From Papilionanthe hookeriana x Papilionanthe teres (taxonomy: Eukaryota > Streptophyta > Magnoliopsida > Asparagales > Orchidaceae), in contig CM040427.1 of assembly GCA_022702705.1 (NCBI GenBank), forward strand, positions 16,887,625 through 16,951,624: DNA of 64,000 bases, read 5' to 3'. The translations under genes were made by a program, and so were the position numbers. Shown here in pieces: positions 32,556 through 44,760 of the stretch. Positions within the stretch are counted from its first letter, which is position 1. The number at the start of each line of letters is the position of its first letter. The notes beneath the pieces were generated by a model, which saw only the letters and a list, made by a program, of their open reading frames with translations, was not told the origin of the DNA and searched no databases.

Positions 32556-33947
32556 TTGTGATTGTGATGTGATTATGTTTTGTTATAGTACATTCATTTT
32601 GTTATTTGTAATTAGTAAACTGTTTTATTTTCTAAGATTTGTATAGTGTTTGTAGTTTATATTTCATTTCTGGATTGTGATGCATAATTGTTGTTGTAAT
32701 TATGAACTCTTAGTTTAAATAGTAGATTGTGTGTTACTGTGTTGTGAAATGCAAATGTTATGTCGTACTGTCCTGTGTAGTGTAGTACAATTGTTGCAGT
32801 TAAATGTTTTGTTTTATATACTTGTTTCAAAATTTCATTACCCCAGCAAATGCTCTAAACTGTTATATGTGTAGAAAAGTTCCTAATATTACAAGTCGGT
32901 TGAAGTTAAAAATTTTGAGAAGAACCTGCAAAAATTTCAGAGAAAAGAAAATGCCTAAAGTGCAAAGGTATGTTTTTTATATTTAGAATTTTTCTTTCCA
33001 CCTGCATTTTCTATATATTGAAAATTTTAAGTTTGGGAGGGGGGAATATTAACTATTATGTGTTCTCAAATTAAAATATTTTCAAAATTTATAACATGAT
33101 TTTTGTGATAAAATTTAATTCAGTTAACTATATTTAAATATTTTTTAAATATTGTAGAAGATTCAAACAAATATTTTTAGTAATGAAAATCAATTTTGTA
33201 GGTTAAGATATTTGGTATACGAGGATAATACTATAGTTAAATATTTAAAGTAAAGAAAACTATATTCTAAAATATTAAGAATCTTAGGAATTTAGTTGAT
33301 AAAGAAAATATTGGGACTCAAAGATGTAAAAACTATGAATTACATATAAGGGAAAAGAATGATATAAGTTTCAAATTTAGGAAAAGAAGAGTGAAGTTAA
33401 AAATCATTAACAGGCTATCCAGATATAGTAATCCTCACTTGAAAAAGAAAAAGAAAAAGAAAGGATTAAAAAACAATCCCTGAAAAGAAAAGAAAAATAT
33501 ATAAAGGATTGAAAAACAATCCAAATGAAAAGAAAAAGTAAGTGAGGAGAAGCTTAAGAAGATGTCTTATCAAAAATTGGCTTCACTTGGATTAACCTAA
33601 ATGGAAAACTAAATACATTTCTAAACTTATATTTATGAACTAGTTTCTTTACTAGTGGTGTTCTCATGAATTTCTTATCATCTGAATATTCTAAGTGAAT
33701 TAATATTGCAACATATAGTCATTCTTGAAATAAATAGAAGACTAAAACTCTTAGAGATGACTAGATAGCCTTATATCTGTAGAATTAATCTAATTACTTG
33801 AAAATCTTTCTAAGAAGTCTTACTATGATATTTATTTAAATCAAAATTATAGTATTTCTGAATTAAAACTTTACCACAATGAATCATAACTTTTATGTAA
33901 CACTAAAAATTACTTGAGGACAAGTAATAGTTAAGTTTGGGAGATTT
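32556..33947 (+). other. Element A 3' noncoding region with polypurine tracts
   Basis: AT-rich, no ORF recognised. A long A/G tract with GAAAAAGAAAAAGAAAAAG occupies 33437-33540, about 410 bases before the LTR, and is followed by GTGAGGAGAAGCTTAAG and AAAATTGGCTTCACTTGG, shared with element B at the same distance from its LTR. Directly before the LTR is TAAGTTTGGGAGATTT (33932-33947), the probable polypurine tract, preceded by the conserved ACTTGAGGACAAGTAA. Confidence 0.75.
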
Positions 33948-35658
33948 TGACTCACTAAAAATATATTAAGATTTTCATGCCTATTTTATATTGATTTTGA
34001 TGATATTACACTTTAAAGAAGGGTATTTTTGATGATTTGTTGCAGATATGTTGATTTATGGACAATAGAGTGAACACATGCAAAAAGGAGCGAATTTGGA
34101 GCAAAAAGGATCAAAAAGAAGAAAATTTGATCTAAGGTGCCGACGAAGAGTTCGACGGCGCCGACGGCGTGTTTTTCCCGAGAGTTCAGAAAATATTACA
34201 AGGAAGCCCACCGATGGCGAGATCGAGGCCGCCGACAGCGAGCCTTATGAAAGAGGGTCCAAGGCTAAGTATTCTAGAAGGCCGCCGACGGCGGGGAAAT
34301 CGGTTCTCTCACGAGATACATTGAATGTGGATGATTTTTAAAGGGATGCTTGGAAAACTCTTGGAAACTCTTCAACCACTTTAAAAGAAACAATTTGAGG
34401 CCAAAAATAGTGTCACAAAGGGTGACCACTAGAGTCCATTGTTGTTATCTGTTATTTTCAGTGAGTGTTAGTTAGTGTCTTGTTTCCATTATAGTTTTAG
34501 ATAGTGAGTTCAATTAGTGATATTTGTGAGGAATTCTTCTAGAGATTGTAAGAGAAGAAGGGAAGTGAGAGATTTCTTCCTCCTTGCCGTTTTGAAGGAG
34601 AATTCTGTGTACTGTAAAGAAAGGATGAGATTCAAAAGAACTTCACGAAGTTTGCTTGGGGAGGAATTTGAGATAAGTTGTATTTACTTATTTTAGTTTG
34701 TTAAACTTTGTTTTTATATATGAAATCCAAGTTTTGTCGTTTCTTCTCCATGAAATCTGAGTAGTTTTTCTGTCTTTCTCCTTGTTTTGATATTTTTGCG
34801 AAATTGTAATTTAAAATTAGTATGTAAAGAGAATTTTAAAGAAGTCGTGATAATCATTTCACTTAAATCTTAATTTACTTTCAATTTGGCCAATTGATTA
34901 ATTAAAATATGTTGAGTTTAACAACTATAGTGAAGATTACATCCAAGATTTAGGGAGGTCAAAGTCCTTGAAAGTAGGGTACAAAAAATAGGGAAATAAT
35001 ATTTATCAGGCGTAGAATTGGAGATTTTAGAGTGACAGACTAAAATCCTCCATTCAGTCTTATCGTTTGGGTGCTGAAGTGTAGATGTTAGCCCTCGGGC
35101 GAGGGGAACGTGGGAGCTCCGAAGTGAGAGTCAGTATCCTCCCAGTCTAGCCGCAGATTCAGTAACCAAGCATAGGATTAGTCAATGTTCTTTATGACTG
35201 GACCAAAGGGTAAAGAATAAGTATGCTCCTATTTGGCACAACACCGTTTTTTTTTAACTAATTTAAATTATCTATTCACTTAAATTTCTTAACAAGGAGA
35301 AGGATTCTTGCTTATCTATTTGAACTTCACTTTATTAGTAGAATTAGTTAATTGTGCTAGAACTAGTTTATAAAAACATTATCTTATTTAAGATTTCATA
35401 TTAGTGACAGATAGGCAAATTGATTTACAAGGTTTTGATTTTAAATTGGTTTCTATAATCCTAGTCTGTAGCCTCTAACCGTAGCTCTTGATCTATCCCT
35501 GTGGGATCGATATCTAGGACTCCATCAGAGCCATGTATTACTTGAACGATACATATACCTGCGTTGAAAGATAGCTCTACAATTATTGAATATAATTATA
35601 CACATCTTTATCAAATAAAAGAAATTTTAAATTAACACAAAGTGCGCGGGGCGGTTCA
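33948..35658 (+). repeat. Element A 3' LTR
   Basis: Starts TGACTCACTAAAAATATA and ends GGGGCGGTTCA, then the duplicated target ACCAC. It carries the GC-rich module at 34138-34296, with a fuller first block (GTTCGACGGCGCCGACGGCG) than the 5' copy. Confidence 0.93.
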
Positions 35659-35663
35659 ACCAC

Positions 35664-36079
35664 TACAACAAAAAAAGTAACAGAAATGTTCCCACTGTTG
35701 GAGAACTATTAACTTTTCCACAGCTCCGCCCGGATTTTTGAAACACCGCTCAAGAATTAACTTTTTCATCTGCATCACTTGTACATATCTATCCTAAACC
35801 TTAGAATTGATGAACTTGCTTGTATCAAATGTGGACTTCCCCTTGCTCCTTTTCATTTTTGGTTTCATCTCTAAAAAATTACATAAAAATCACAATAAAT
35901 CCTAAACTCAAGTCTAAATCACTAAACTTCACTTCCAAAAGCTTAAACTATCATTTCCATGTATTTTCCATAAATTTTCCTCAAATTTTCATCATGAATA
36001 GTAATTTTCAGATTTTCCACAATGTGCTCCAAATACATGGTGAAAATAAAATATTTTTACATAGAAGTAAAGCTCTCAC
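35664..36079 (-). pseudogene. Element B second extra ORF, N-terminal part, with predicted 5' intron
   Basis: On the minus strand a donor at 36079 (CTCAAG|GTGAGAGC) and acceptor at 35871 enclose a 209-nt intron, and the ATG at 35868 opens MKPKMKRSKGKSTFDTSKF. Across frame changes it continues RCFKNPGGAVEKLIVL and QQWEHFCYF, the N-terminal pattern shared with element A (FKxxGGxVExxIxxRxWxxFC). Reading resumes after element A at 21713 with VIAIVREFYANL. Confidence 0.65.
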
Positions 36080-36260
36080 CTTGAGAAGAAGAAATCGAAC
36101 AAATTTGACTCAATTCCACCAAGAAATCTTCAAATTTGGAGAAGCCCTAGGTCAAAAATCATGAAATCCCGAGGAAGAAGGTGATGGTCGGAGTTAAAAA
36201 TGGGGTTTTCAGGTTAAATTTTCACTTAAAACCGTTCATGAACCGGTTTTTGTGAACCAA

Positions 36261-36349
36261 TGCTTAAGCATGAATGGTTCGACGCTTAGGCATCTACCTC
36301 TCGGGTAACCTGCGCTTAAGTGCAGGGATTTAGCGCTTAGGCGCGGGTG
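36261..36349 (-). repeat. GC-rich palindromic module before the second extra ORF of element B
   Basis: Repeated GCTTAAGC, CGCTTAGGC and GCGCTTAGGCGC units. It stands about 180 bases before the predicted donor at 36079, the same place as the element A module at 30977-31066, though the motif differs. The element B LTRs carry GGCGCTTAGGCGC-type copies at 19105-19170 and 44502-44587. Confidence 0.7.
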
Positions 36350-36729
36350 CACAAATTTTGATATTTTGGTATTTATGTTAAATATAAATTTAGCCTAAAT
36401 CAGCCACCTCTAAATGGTTTTATAAATATTAAAAACTATTTTCATCCCCTTCTATCTTCTACTCTCTCAAATTTCTCAAAATTTTACAAATCTGATTCAA
36501 CCTAAAATAATATAATTTTTCACACAAACAAACACTTATATTAAAATTTTTTTCAAACGAGTAAAAACACAATTCACACATATTCTCACCTATCCAAAGA
36601 TTCTACAATGATTCAATTCAAATCAAACTTAAAATCAAAACACATAAAACACATTAATTCAAATACGAAACATACTAAACATCAAACACATAAACCCATC
36701 CAACACAAAATAGATTCATGAACTTAATT

Positions 36730-37128
36730 CCATTCTCCTTCTGGTGGAACGTATCCTACCCTTTCACTTGTTTCTCTTGGGGCATTTGGTATATAAATTT
36801 GATAAACGGAAGGCGATGAAGAACTCTCTTAGTGTCTTCCTCAACCAAATTATTTTTCAAATACATCTCTTTGTCCGCTTCTTCTATATAATTTATATGG
36901 TTGAATTGCATTTTTCAGTTGTTACCTGATATGCTCCAAGTGTTCATTAGTCTCATTCACTTTTGCTTCGATTGAAGCCACGTTAGCCTCAATCTTTACA
37001 ATCTTCTCCGCTATACCTTTTATACTAACAGCTAGAAATCTATTGTACAACTCTTGCGCACTTAGACTTAAGAACTTCTTCTTAATGGTTTCTTCATTCT
37101 TCTTCATTTCATTCTCCCAAGAAGACAT
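36730..37128 (-). pseudogene. Element B first extra ORF, internally deleted
   Basis: The minus strand from 37128 reads MSSWENEMKKNEETIKKKFL, then SLSAQELYNRFLAVS and a tail IVKIEANVASIEAKVNETNE. The first part resembles the start of the first extra ORF of element A (RKFISAEAQRLFNKVMS) and the tail is coiled-coil-like as in the A ORFs; the central VREFYANL domain is missing. Further coding-like text ending GYVPPEGEWN lies down to about 36730. I read it as a reduced copy of unit one. Confidence 0.5.
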
Positions 37129-37325
37129 TTTCGCAAGTTCTCACACTCTTTTACTCTTCACTTATAGAATGAAAAATTGAAGTGGGACAAACATTCTCTT
37201 CATTCCCAATCTATTTATAGGCTTTAGATGAAGCCTAAACCCACTATTCACGTCCACAAACCGCCAAATCACGTTTAAAGCAACTAAACCATCTTCAATC
37301 CTTATAGAACATTAAATCTGAACTA

Positions 37326-37410
37326 GCGCGCTTAAGCATCACATGTTCACGCTTAAGCATCGCATGTCCACGCTTAAGCATCATATGTTAGCGCTTAAGT
37401 GACGGTGCTT
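37326..37410 (-). repeat. GC-rich palindromic module after element B integrase
   Basis: Four tandem phrases of the type CGCTTAAGCATCACATGTTC occupy this stretch, with period about 22-24 bases. It lies about 200 bases after the integrase stop (37613), matching the module at 29172-29280 in element A. Confidence 0.7.
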
Positions 37411-37612
37411 AATTTAGCATAGGTCTGCTTAACATCTAAATAACTCATCCAAATCATCAATTTAGGTCTTAAAATCATTGCTATATCATTATAGATTCAA
37501 AATGCTACCACATTTTTCTTAATCACATACAACAACATATCAATTAAAACAAACACACACTGATAAATATTGGCTGTTTAGTTTTAAGTCATCAGCACGA
37601 CGTAGTCAGTGC

Positions 37613-38730
37613 TTATTCTGGTTGACCCGACAACATAAGATCATTCAGTTTAAATTTGTCCCCCAAAAAGTAGGGTTTCAGTCTGTGACCATTCACTTTG
37701 ATAATTTTCTCAATTTTATGATATTTTATATCCACAGCTCCATAGGGATAAACTTTTATCACTACAAATAGTCTCATCTACCTGGACTTAAGTTTTAATG
37801 GAAATAATATTAATCTTGCATTATATAGAAAAACTTATTGTCCTTGCTCAAAATTTTTAGTAAGAATCTTCTGATCATGCCACATCTTCATCTTTTCTTT
37901 ATAAATCTTAGCACTTTCATAAGATTCAATCCTTATCTCTTCGAGCTCATTTAATTATAAAAGTCTTTTCTCACCAGCATCTTTTAAATTGTAATTGAAT
38001 TCCTTAATAGCCTAATATGCTTTATGCTCAAGTTCAACTGGTAAGTGACAAGTCTTCCCAAAATATTAGCATATATGAGGATATTCCTATAGGAGTTCTA
38101 TATGCAGTCCTATAAGCCCACAAAGCATAATCAAGTTTAACTGACTAATCTTTTTTTATTGGATTCACATATTTTTTTTAAATTCTTTTAATCTCTCAAT
38201 TGGATAATTCAGCTAAACCACTTGTTTGAGATGATAAGCAGTAGTAATTCGATGGTTTATTTGATATTTCTTTACAAATTTATCCATTATTGCATTTCTA
38301 GAATGAGTTCTCCCATCAGTTATGATCACCCTTGGCATATCAAATCAACAAAATATGTTCGTTCTTAAAAACATTGTAACCCTAAGAGCATCACATCGAG
38401 GTAAAACAACAGCTTCCATCCATTTAGATACATAGTCTATTGCTGATAATATATATAAATTTCTGAAAGGTGGTATAAATAATCTTATGAAATCTAATCC
38501 CCAAACATCAAATATCTCGACTTCCAACACAAAATTATGGGGCATCTCATTTCTTCTAGAGATATTGCCTACATTTTGACATCGGTCACAAGTTTTGATA
38601 TAAGAATTAACATCTTTAAAGATTGTAGACTAATAAAATCCATATTGCAAAAATTTTTATGTTGTTTTATCAACACCAAAATGTCCCCAAAAAATTAGAA
38701 TCATGACATTTTTAGGTAATTTTATAAGTT
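37613..38730 (-). pseudogene. Element B integrase
   Basis: Minus-strand translation contains YIKTCDRCQNVGNISRRNEM, PHNFVLEVEIFDVWGLDFI, YILSAIDYVSKWMEAVVLPR and VIITDGRTH, then CHLPVELEHKAY, EFNYNLKDAGEKRLL and GAVDIKYHKIEK. It ends LMLSGQPE at 37613, nearly the same as the element A end LMLSQPE. The catalytic Glu region is disturbed (AYHLKQVV in place of YHPQTSG). Many stops are present. Confidence 0.85.
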
Positions 38731-38889
38731 TCTTTTAATGGCACACATCTTTGAATAATTAGATCCTTCATTGTTTATATAAAAATGGGTCATCCAAATA
38801 AGTCTTAGCTTGAGATATAAAATTCCTATTATGTTGGTATGTCAGGTCATATGGTATAATACCACTAACGATAAGGTTCACAATGTCAG

Positions 38890-40330
38890 CATACCATAAA
38901 ATACATCACTCTTTAATCTTGAACAATTTTTTATATGGAAAATGCTCATTAATTTCTTTTTCAAGACGGAGTGATTTTTCAGATTCAAACCTAGACAGAT
39001 GATCAGCAATTTGATTATCAGCTCCCTTCCTATCTACTATTTCAAAGTCAAATTCTTGCAGAAGTAGAATCAATCTTATCAGTCTAGGTTTTGCATCCTT
39101 CATTTTCAATAAATATTTATTAGTAAAATGATCTGTATCCACAACACATTTTATTCCAATTAAATATGATTTGAATTTATCAAAAGCATAAACTATTGGT
39201 AATAGCTCTTTCGCAATTGTAGTATAATTAATTTGAGCTTCATTAAGAGTTCTACTAGCATAGTAAATTACTTAAAAATCTTATCATATTTTTGTCCTAA
39301 AACAACACCAATAGCATAATCACTTGCATCACACATCAATTCAAAAGGTTTTTCCCAATATGGTGAAAAAATAATTGGTGCAGTGATTAATTTTTCTTTC
39401 AGTAGCTCAAAAGCTTTTAGGCACTCCTGATCAAAATTTAAAATTACATCTTTTTCAAGTAAATGGCATAGAGGCTTAGCAATTTTTGAAAAGTCTTTAA
39501 TATATCGTCTGTAAAATCTAGAATGTCCTAAAAACTCTTAATTTCCCCCACATTTGTTGGGTGAGGTAAATTAGCGATCACTTAAATTTTTGCAGGATCA
39601 GCTTCCATACCATTTTCTGATATGTGATGTCCTAAAACAATTCCTCTTGCTACCATAAATTGGCATTTTTTCCAATTAAGGACAAATTTTCTTTCTTCAT
39701 AACGCTTGATGACTTTTGATAAATGTTTTAAACATGATTCAAATGAAGTCTCAAATACAGAAAAATCATCCATAAAAACTTCAATTCCTTTTTCAATTAA
39801 ATCACAAAAAATAGCCATCATACATCTTTGAAATATTGCAGAGACATTACATAACCCAAAGGGCATTCTTCTAAAAGTAAATGTACCATAGCAATTGGTA
39901 AATGTTGTTTTCTCTTGATCCTCAGTAGTTATTTGTATTTAATGATAACCAATATATCCATCCAGAAAATAAAATTATTTGTGCCCAACTAGTCGGTCCA
40001 ACATTTGATCGAGAAAGGGTAATGAAAAATGATATTTCCTAGTGGTGTAATTTAATTTTCTATAATCAATGCATATTCGCCAACCAGTGAATTGTCTTAT
40101 TGGTATTAACTAGCTATGTTCATTAATAGTCACAGTCACTCCTACTTTCTTAGTAACTTATGAATTGGACTAACCCATGTACTGTCCGAAATAGGGTATA
40201 TAATTATGACATCTAACCACTTTAAAATATTTTTCTTAATAATTTATTTTATAAAATAATTCAATCTCCTTTGAGAATCAGCCTTAGATCAGCAGTTTTT
40301 TCCATAATAATTCTATGCATACAAATTAAA
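38890..40330 (-). pseudogene. Element B reverse transcriptase and RNase H
   Basis: The minus strand gives MPFGLCNVSAIFQRCMMAIF, then GIEVFMDDFSVFETSFESCL with an intact FMDD catalytic box, unlike element A. ARGIVLGHHISENGMEADPA opens the connection region. RNase H includes FDFEIVDRKGADNQIADHLS (38906-39142). The RT start near 40330 is broken by stops and is recognisable from phrases such as ELMPIxQxTGWRIC in damaged form around 40080-40110. Confidence 0.85.
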
Positions 40331-40779
40331 GGATTAATTCGTTTAATATCAGCAATTTTCCATCCAAAGGCTTTCTTATATCTTTCCAAAGTTTTTATTA
40401 ATTATCTTCTTCTTTTAAAGTTAAAATTGAGGAAATTATAACTGGTAATGTTGAGGAATCACCAAAAAAGATATATTTTAAATGATTAGAAAGTAACTTT
40501 AATTCAAGATCAGGAGGTTTTTCAATTAATGGACAAAAAGATTTATCTTTCTCTGTCATGTCCAAAAATTCAAAAATTTCTTGAACATAATTTGATTCTT
40601 CCTTATAAAAATCATAAGATTGCTCTAATTCCTCTTTTTTTCATGTTCGAAATCATTTATTTCAGATTTCTCTTCATAAGTTGCTTTGAAAAGGCATTCA
40701 CTCAGATATCTTATTACATCCATCCTGAAACATTCATCATCTTTACATTTTGTAGGATAATTCATAGATTTTAAAATAT

Positions 40780-41330
40780 TAAAAGTAACTGTTTAATCAT
40801 TGACTTGCATAGTTAATTCCTCTTTCTACAAATCTATCATAGCTCTTCCAGTGGCAAAGAAAGGTCTTCCTAAAATAATAGAAATTTTTTTTATCTTCTT
40901 TCATATCAAGTACAATGAAATCAATAGGAAAGATAAATCGATCCACTTTAACTAAAAGATCTTTTATAACTACCTTAGGGTATGTTATTAAACAATATGC
41001 TAACTGCAAAGTTATAGTAGTATGGGATATTTCTCTTAATCTCGGTCTTTTAAATATCGAAAGTGGCATATGGTTAATGCTTGCACCTAAATCACATAAA
41101 GCTTTACCATAAAATCTGTCTCTTATTGCACATGAAATTGGGAAGCTATCAGGATCTTTGAGTTTTTCAGGAAGCTCTTTTCTGAATTATAGCACTGCAC
41201 TCCTCACTAAGTGCAATAGTCTCATTATCTTCGAACTTCTTTTAAGAATATCCTTCATAAACTTCACATAACTTGGCATTTGTTCTAGGGCTTCAACAAA
41301 TGAAATATTAATCGTAAGCTTTTTAAAGAT
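40780..41330 (-). pseudogene. Element B aspartic protease region
   Basis: Minus-strand translation includes ALCDLGASINHMPLSIFK near 41100, with the Asp of the Athila protease active site, followed by TTITLQLAYCLITYPKVV, VDRFIFPIDFIVLDMKEDK and a short frame-shifted end. This segment is better preserved than its counterpart in element A. Confidence 0.8.
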
Positions 41331-42884
41331 TTTTCAAAAACTTTGAAATTTGATTATCCAACTTTTGTTAACGAAGTCTCTAGGGAAATGGAGGTGGTGG
41401 TTTTTCCATGTTAAATTTTAGTAGAGAAATAGGTCTCTCTAAACCTTTTGGAGTGTCCTCTTTAGGCTCTTCAATTTTCTCTCTCTCTCTCTACTTCAAT
41501 CTCTTTTTGAACTCTACCTTCCATCTCTCTTCCACTTCTAAGTTGAACAACTTTTGCTTGTTATTTATTATGGTCTTTTAGATTTACTTCTGTAATACTA
41601 GAAAGTGTTCCTTGGGTTCTATTACTTATTAAATTTGTTATTTGTCTCAATTGATTCTCAATATTTCTAATTGCAACTCCTTGACTTTAATTTATTTCTC
41701 ATTTGTAACACCACTTCTTCTATAGACATCTTCTTTTTCTTAAATTGTGGATTACTGTCAAAGCCTGAAGGATAAGTAAGCCTATAATTATTATTACACT
41801 AGTTGTTTCTCCATTGTTGAGTATTACCACTCAAATTATTATTCCAGTTAAAGTTAGGATGGTTTTTCCAACCTAGTTTATAATAATTTGAATATGGGTT
41901 TTTGAGCTTATTTTTATAACATTCAAAGTTTCTAATGATGTTTGAGAATCTACCTTTTGGCCTAATGAATTCTATCATTGAAATTGGTTGAGAAAAATTC
42001 ATTCCAAATTGGTCTAACTTCCTTGAAATTGTAGCAACTTGATTTGCTAATTTGCAAAAGCATCAAATTCATAAATATTGGCTACTTTTTCAGGATTTAT
42101 CATTTCAGAGGATCATTGAAAATTATTAGTAGTCATCTCTTCAATTAAAGCAAATGCGTCATTAAATAGTTTTGACATCACTGAACCACCAGCAGTGGCA
42201 ACAATATAGATCTAAACGATCCAACTAATCCAATGATTTGAATTATCACCCAATCTGGTACAACATAGTGTGGACACTTTCTCGGGAGTTCTTTAAATTG
42301 TTCACATGCTTCATAAATAGATTCCCCATCAAACTCACAAAAAGATGTATTATCATTTTTAAGCTTTGCAGTTTTTGGTGGTAGATAATATTTAGTAAGA
42401 AACTTCTGGGCTAAATCACCCCAAGTTATGATAATCCAGGCGCTTATGAATTCAACCTATCTTAGTCTTATCTCTCAGTGAGAATGGAAAAAGTATAAGT
42501 CTAACAGCATCATCCGAAACACTTCATATTTAAATGTAGCACACAACGCTAGAAAATTGGCAAGATGTAAATTTGGATCTTCAGTTGGTGCTCCCCTAAA
42601 CTAATTATTTGATACCATTTGGATAATAACATGTTTAAGCTCAAATGAATTAACAACTACAATAGGATTTTGATTACTACCACGAAGTTCATCTACTGTA
42701 GGGTTTGCATAATCTTTTAAAGGTCTAAATTCTTGATGAATTTCAAAATTTTGTTTAATTTGGTTTTTCCATTTCTTGAAAATTTTTGAGCTTTTTCTAT
42801 ATTTTTAATTTTTTTAATTTTTCAATAGTTTTTTTCTAATTCAGAATCGTTGGGCACTAGTTCTTCATAACCTGAACTACGCAT
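41331..42884 (-). pseudogene. Element B gag
   Basis: From an ATG at 42884 the minus strand reads MRSSGYEELVPNDSELEK, comparable to the element A start MRKSGSKNLIPYDSELER. The rest is heavily shifted; recognisable stretches are MNFSQPISMIEFIRPKGRF and YSNYYKLGWKNHPNFNWNNN (41799-42002), the Asn-rich C-terminal region. The central capsid part around 42300-42600 is readable only across several frame changes. Confidence 0.7.
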
Positions 42885-43011
42885 ACACTACTACAAAATA
42901 AAATAAAATAATACAAACAAGAACTTATATAGGAACAACACTACAATATTTCAATAACAATCTAAAAGTTTAAATAAGGCTTTCAAAAAAAAATTGTTAT
43001 CTTTTCCTTTT

Positions 43012-43029
43012 TTCCCTCCAATGGTGCCA
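43012..43029 (-). promoter_or_regulatory. Primer binding site of element B
   Basis: The minus strand reads TGGCACCATTGGAGGGA after an AGTTT spacer from the LTR end. It resembles the tRNA-Asp site TGGCGCCGTTGCCGGGGA with G-to-A changes at the CpG sites and an altered second half. Its position is exactly as in element A. Confidence 0.7.
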
Positions 43030-43035
43030 AAAACT

Positions 43036-44755
43036 TGATCTCAATTCTTTATATATATGCTTTTGTATGTATGTAAATATATTCTCAATTCTCTTTATTT
43101 AATATAGGGATTCTATGCAAGTATAAATATCGTTATCAAGTAATATAAGACTTTCTGATTAAGCCCCAAAATATCGATCCCAAGGGAAAAATTCAACTTC
43201 TTTACACAAATTAGATAACAAATTCTACTTTAAAACAGATTCTTACTTAAACTATAAATACTGTTGTAGGAATAAAAGTTTGATTCTTTTTGGTAATTTT
43301 GATAATTGAAAATAAAGTAAAAACTAACTAAATTTAAAGAGATTTTTATAAGCTAAAAGTAAAACTAAAATATCTTTTTTCTTTTCATGAATTAGTGTAA
43401 AGTATAGGAATTCTGTTGGGAAAGTATATAAATTGTGTTGTGCCAAATAGAAGCAATATTATTCTTTACCTTTATTAGAGATGCTATAAAGAACATTGGT
43501 TAATCTAATGTTTGAATAGTCCCGAAAACGGGTTAGCCAGGGAAGATAATAGCTCTCACTCTAGAGTTCTATCTAGTCCCTCCACCTGGAGGCTAACTTC
43601 TTGTATCAAAACCTAAAATAATAAATCGAATTGGGGCTTTATTTTGTCACCTTAAGGTCCTCTAACTCTACACCCTTTAAGTTTTTTCTCCCTATTTGTT
43701 TGCACTCAATCATATGAATTACATTCTCATCCATACAATCTCATGCTTACCAAAAGTTGACTGAGACAATACCATCGTAGATCTTACATGTTCTCATAAC
43801 AAATATTAACATCTTAATTGGCCAAATCAAGAAGTAAATGAAGTACAATCTTAAAATCATTACAACTTATTCCACATTAATGATCTATACTTCACACAAC
43901 TTCCTTCCAACACTTAATTACTTATCATGTTAAGGAAAAAGATAAAGAAAACTACTCATAATAACAATTGATAAACCAAATTTAGTCACAAAGATAAAAA
44001 CTTATCTCAAACGCATCTCCTTCAAACTCTTGAAGTTCCTTTGAATCTCTTCCTTTCTTTTACAATACTCCCTAGGACTGGTCGCCCAACCCTAAAGGGT
44101 TAAAATCTCTCAAAATCACAAACAAATAATGGATTCTTACTAGAACTATCTAACCACCTTCTCCTTCACTAGGAATGAGATAAGTGAGAAGTAACCCTAA
44201 GTAAAAAATCTTATAACTCCTTACTTTAAAAACTCTAAATCTACTCTTTAAATCTCTTCTAACCTTCTCTCTTTCGTTTCAATTCAAGTCATTTTTTTTT
44301 TAAGTTTTCTAAATGGTGTTTTGGTGTCTCTTCAAAATGTGTCCACATTTAATGAATCTTCCAAGAGTTGCCTCTTTTCAAGAGCCATTTCAATGTAGTT
44401 TCATGCCCATTAACTGAAATTCACATTTTCACCAAGATTTACTTTAAACACCCCTTCAAAATTTGTGAAAAATTCTTTGAAATTCCAAAATAACTTCCCG
44501 GAGATTAAGTGCGAGGTCTTCGGCGCTTAGGCGCGGCCTTCTCTGACTTCTGGCGCTTAAAGGCCAGATTTGGGCACTTAGGCACCACAGTTCATTTTTG
44601 CTCCAAATTTGATCACTTTTCACTCCTTTCATCATATCAATTCATTTAATTGTACCTGAAAGAAAAAGACACAAATATCTTCCACTAAAGCACAATATTC
44701 AAAGAAAATAGGTATAAAAATGTGTATAAGGATGCTATATATTCTATGTGTATCA
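43036..44755 (-). repeat. Element B 5' LTR
   Basis: Plus-strand edges are TGATCTCAATTC on the left and ...TGTGTATCA on the right. It is collinear with 17577-19354. The GGCGCTTAGGCGC-type GC-rich module lies at 44502-44587, near the U3 start, as in the A LTR. Confidence 0.88.
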
Positions 44756-44760
44756 TCCCC
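44756..44760. repeat. Target-site duplication of element B, right copy
   Basis: TCCCC, against TCTCC at 17572-17576. The single difference is a transition. Confidence 0.7.

Larger units (their letters stand above)
21719..35658 (+). mobile_element. Element A: Athila-like Ty3/gypsy retrotransposon (innermost, full structure)
   Basis: A structurally complete 13,940-bp plus-strand element with perfect 5-bp target duplications (ACCAC), TG...CA LTRs (21719-23451 and 33948-35658), a tRNA-Asp-type primer site, gag, protease, RT, RNase H, integrase, two extra ORF units and a polypurine tract. The gag and integrase sentences are classic Athila. All reading frames carry stops or frameshifts, and the RT active site is changed, so it is non-autonomous. 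It is inserted in the second extra ORF of element B, which makes it younger than B. Confidence 0.94.
17577..44755 (-). mobile_element. Element B: Athila-like Ty3/gypsy retrotransposon (middle layer)
   Basis: Minus-strand element with LTRs 43036-44755 (5') and 17577-19354 (3'), primer site 43012-43029, gag, protease, RT, RNase H and integrase (42884 down to 37613), then two further ORF units (37128-36730; 35868 down to 20796) and a purine-rich 3' region. Element A is inserted in the last ORF. Without A it would be about 13.2 kb. Protein motifs and order match element A throughout, so both belong to one Athila-like family, but the LTR sequences differ greatly. Stops are numerous. The 3' LTR has lost the terminal TG (AA at 17577-17578). 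Confidence 0.88.
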
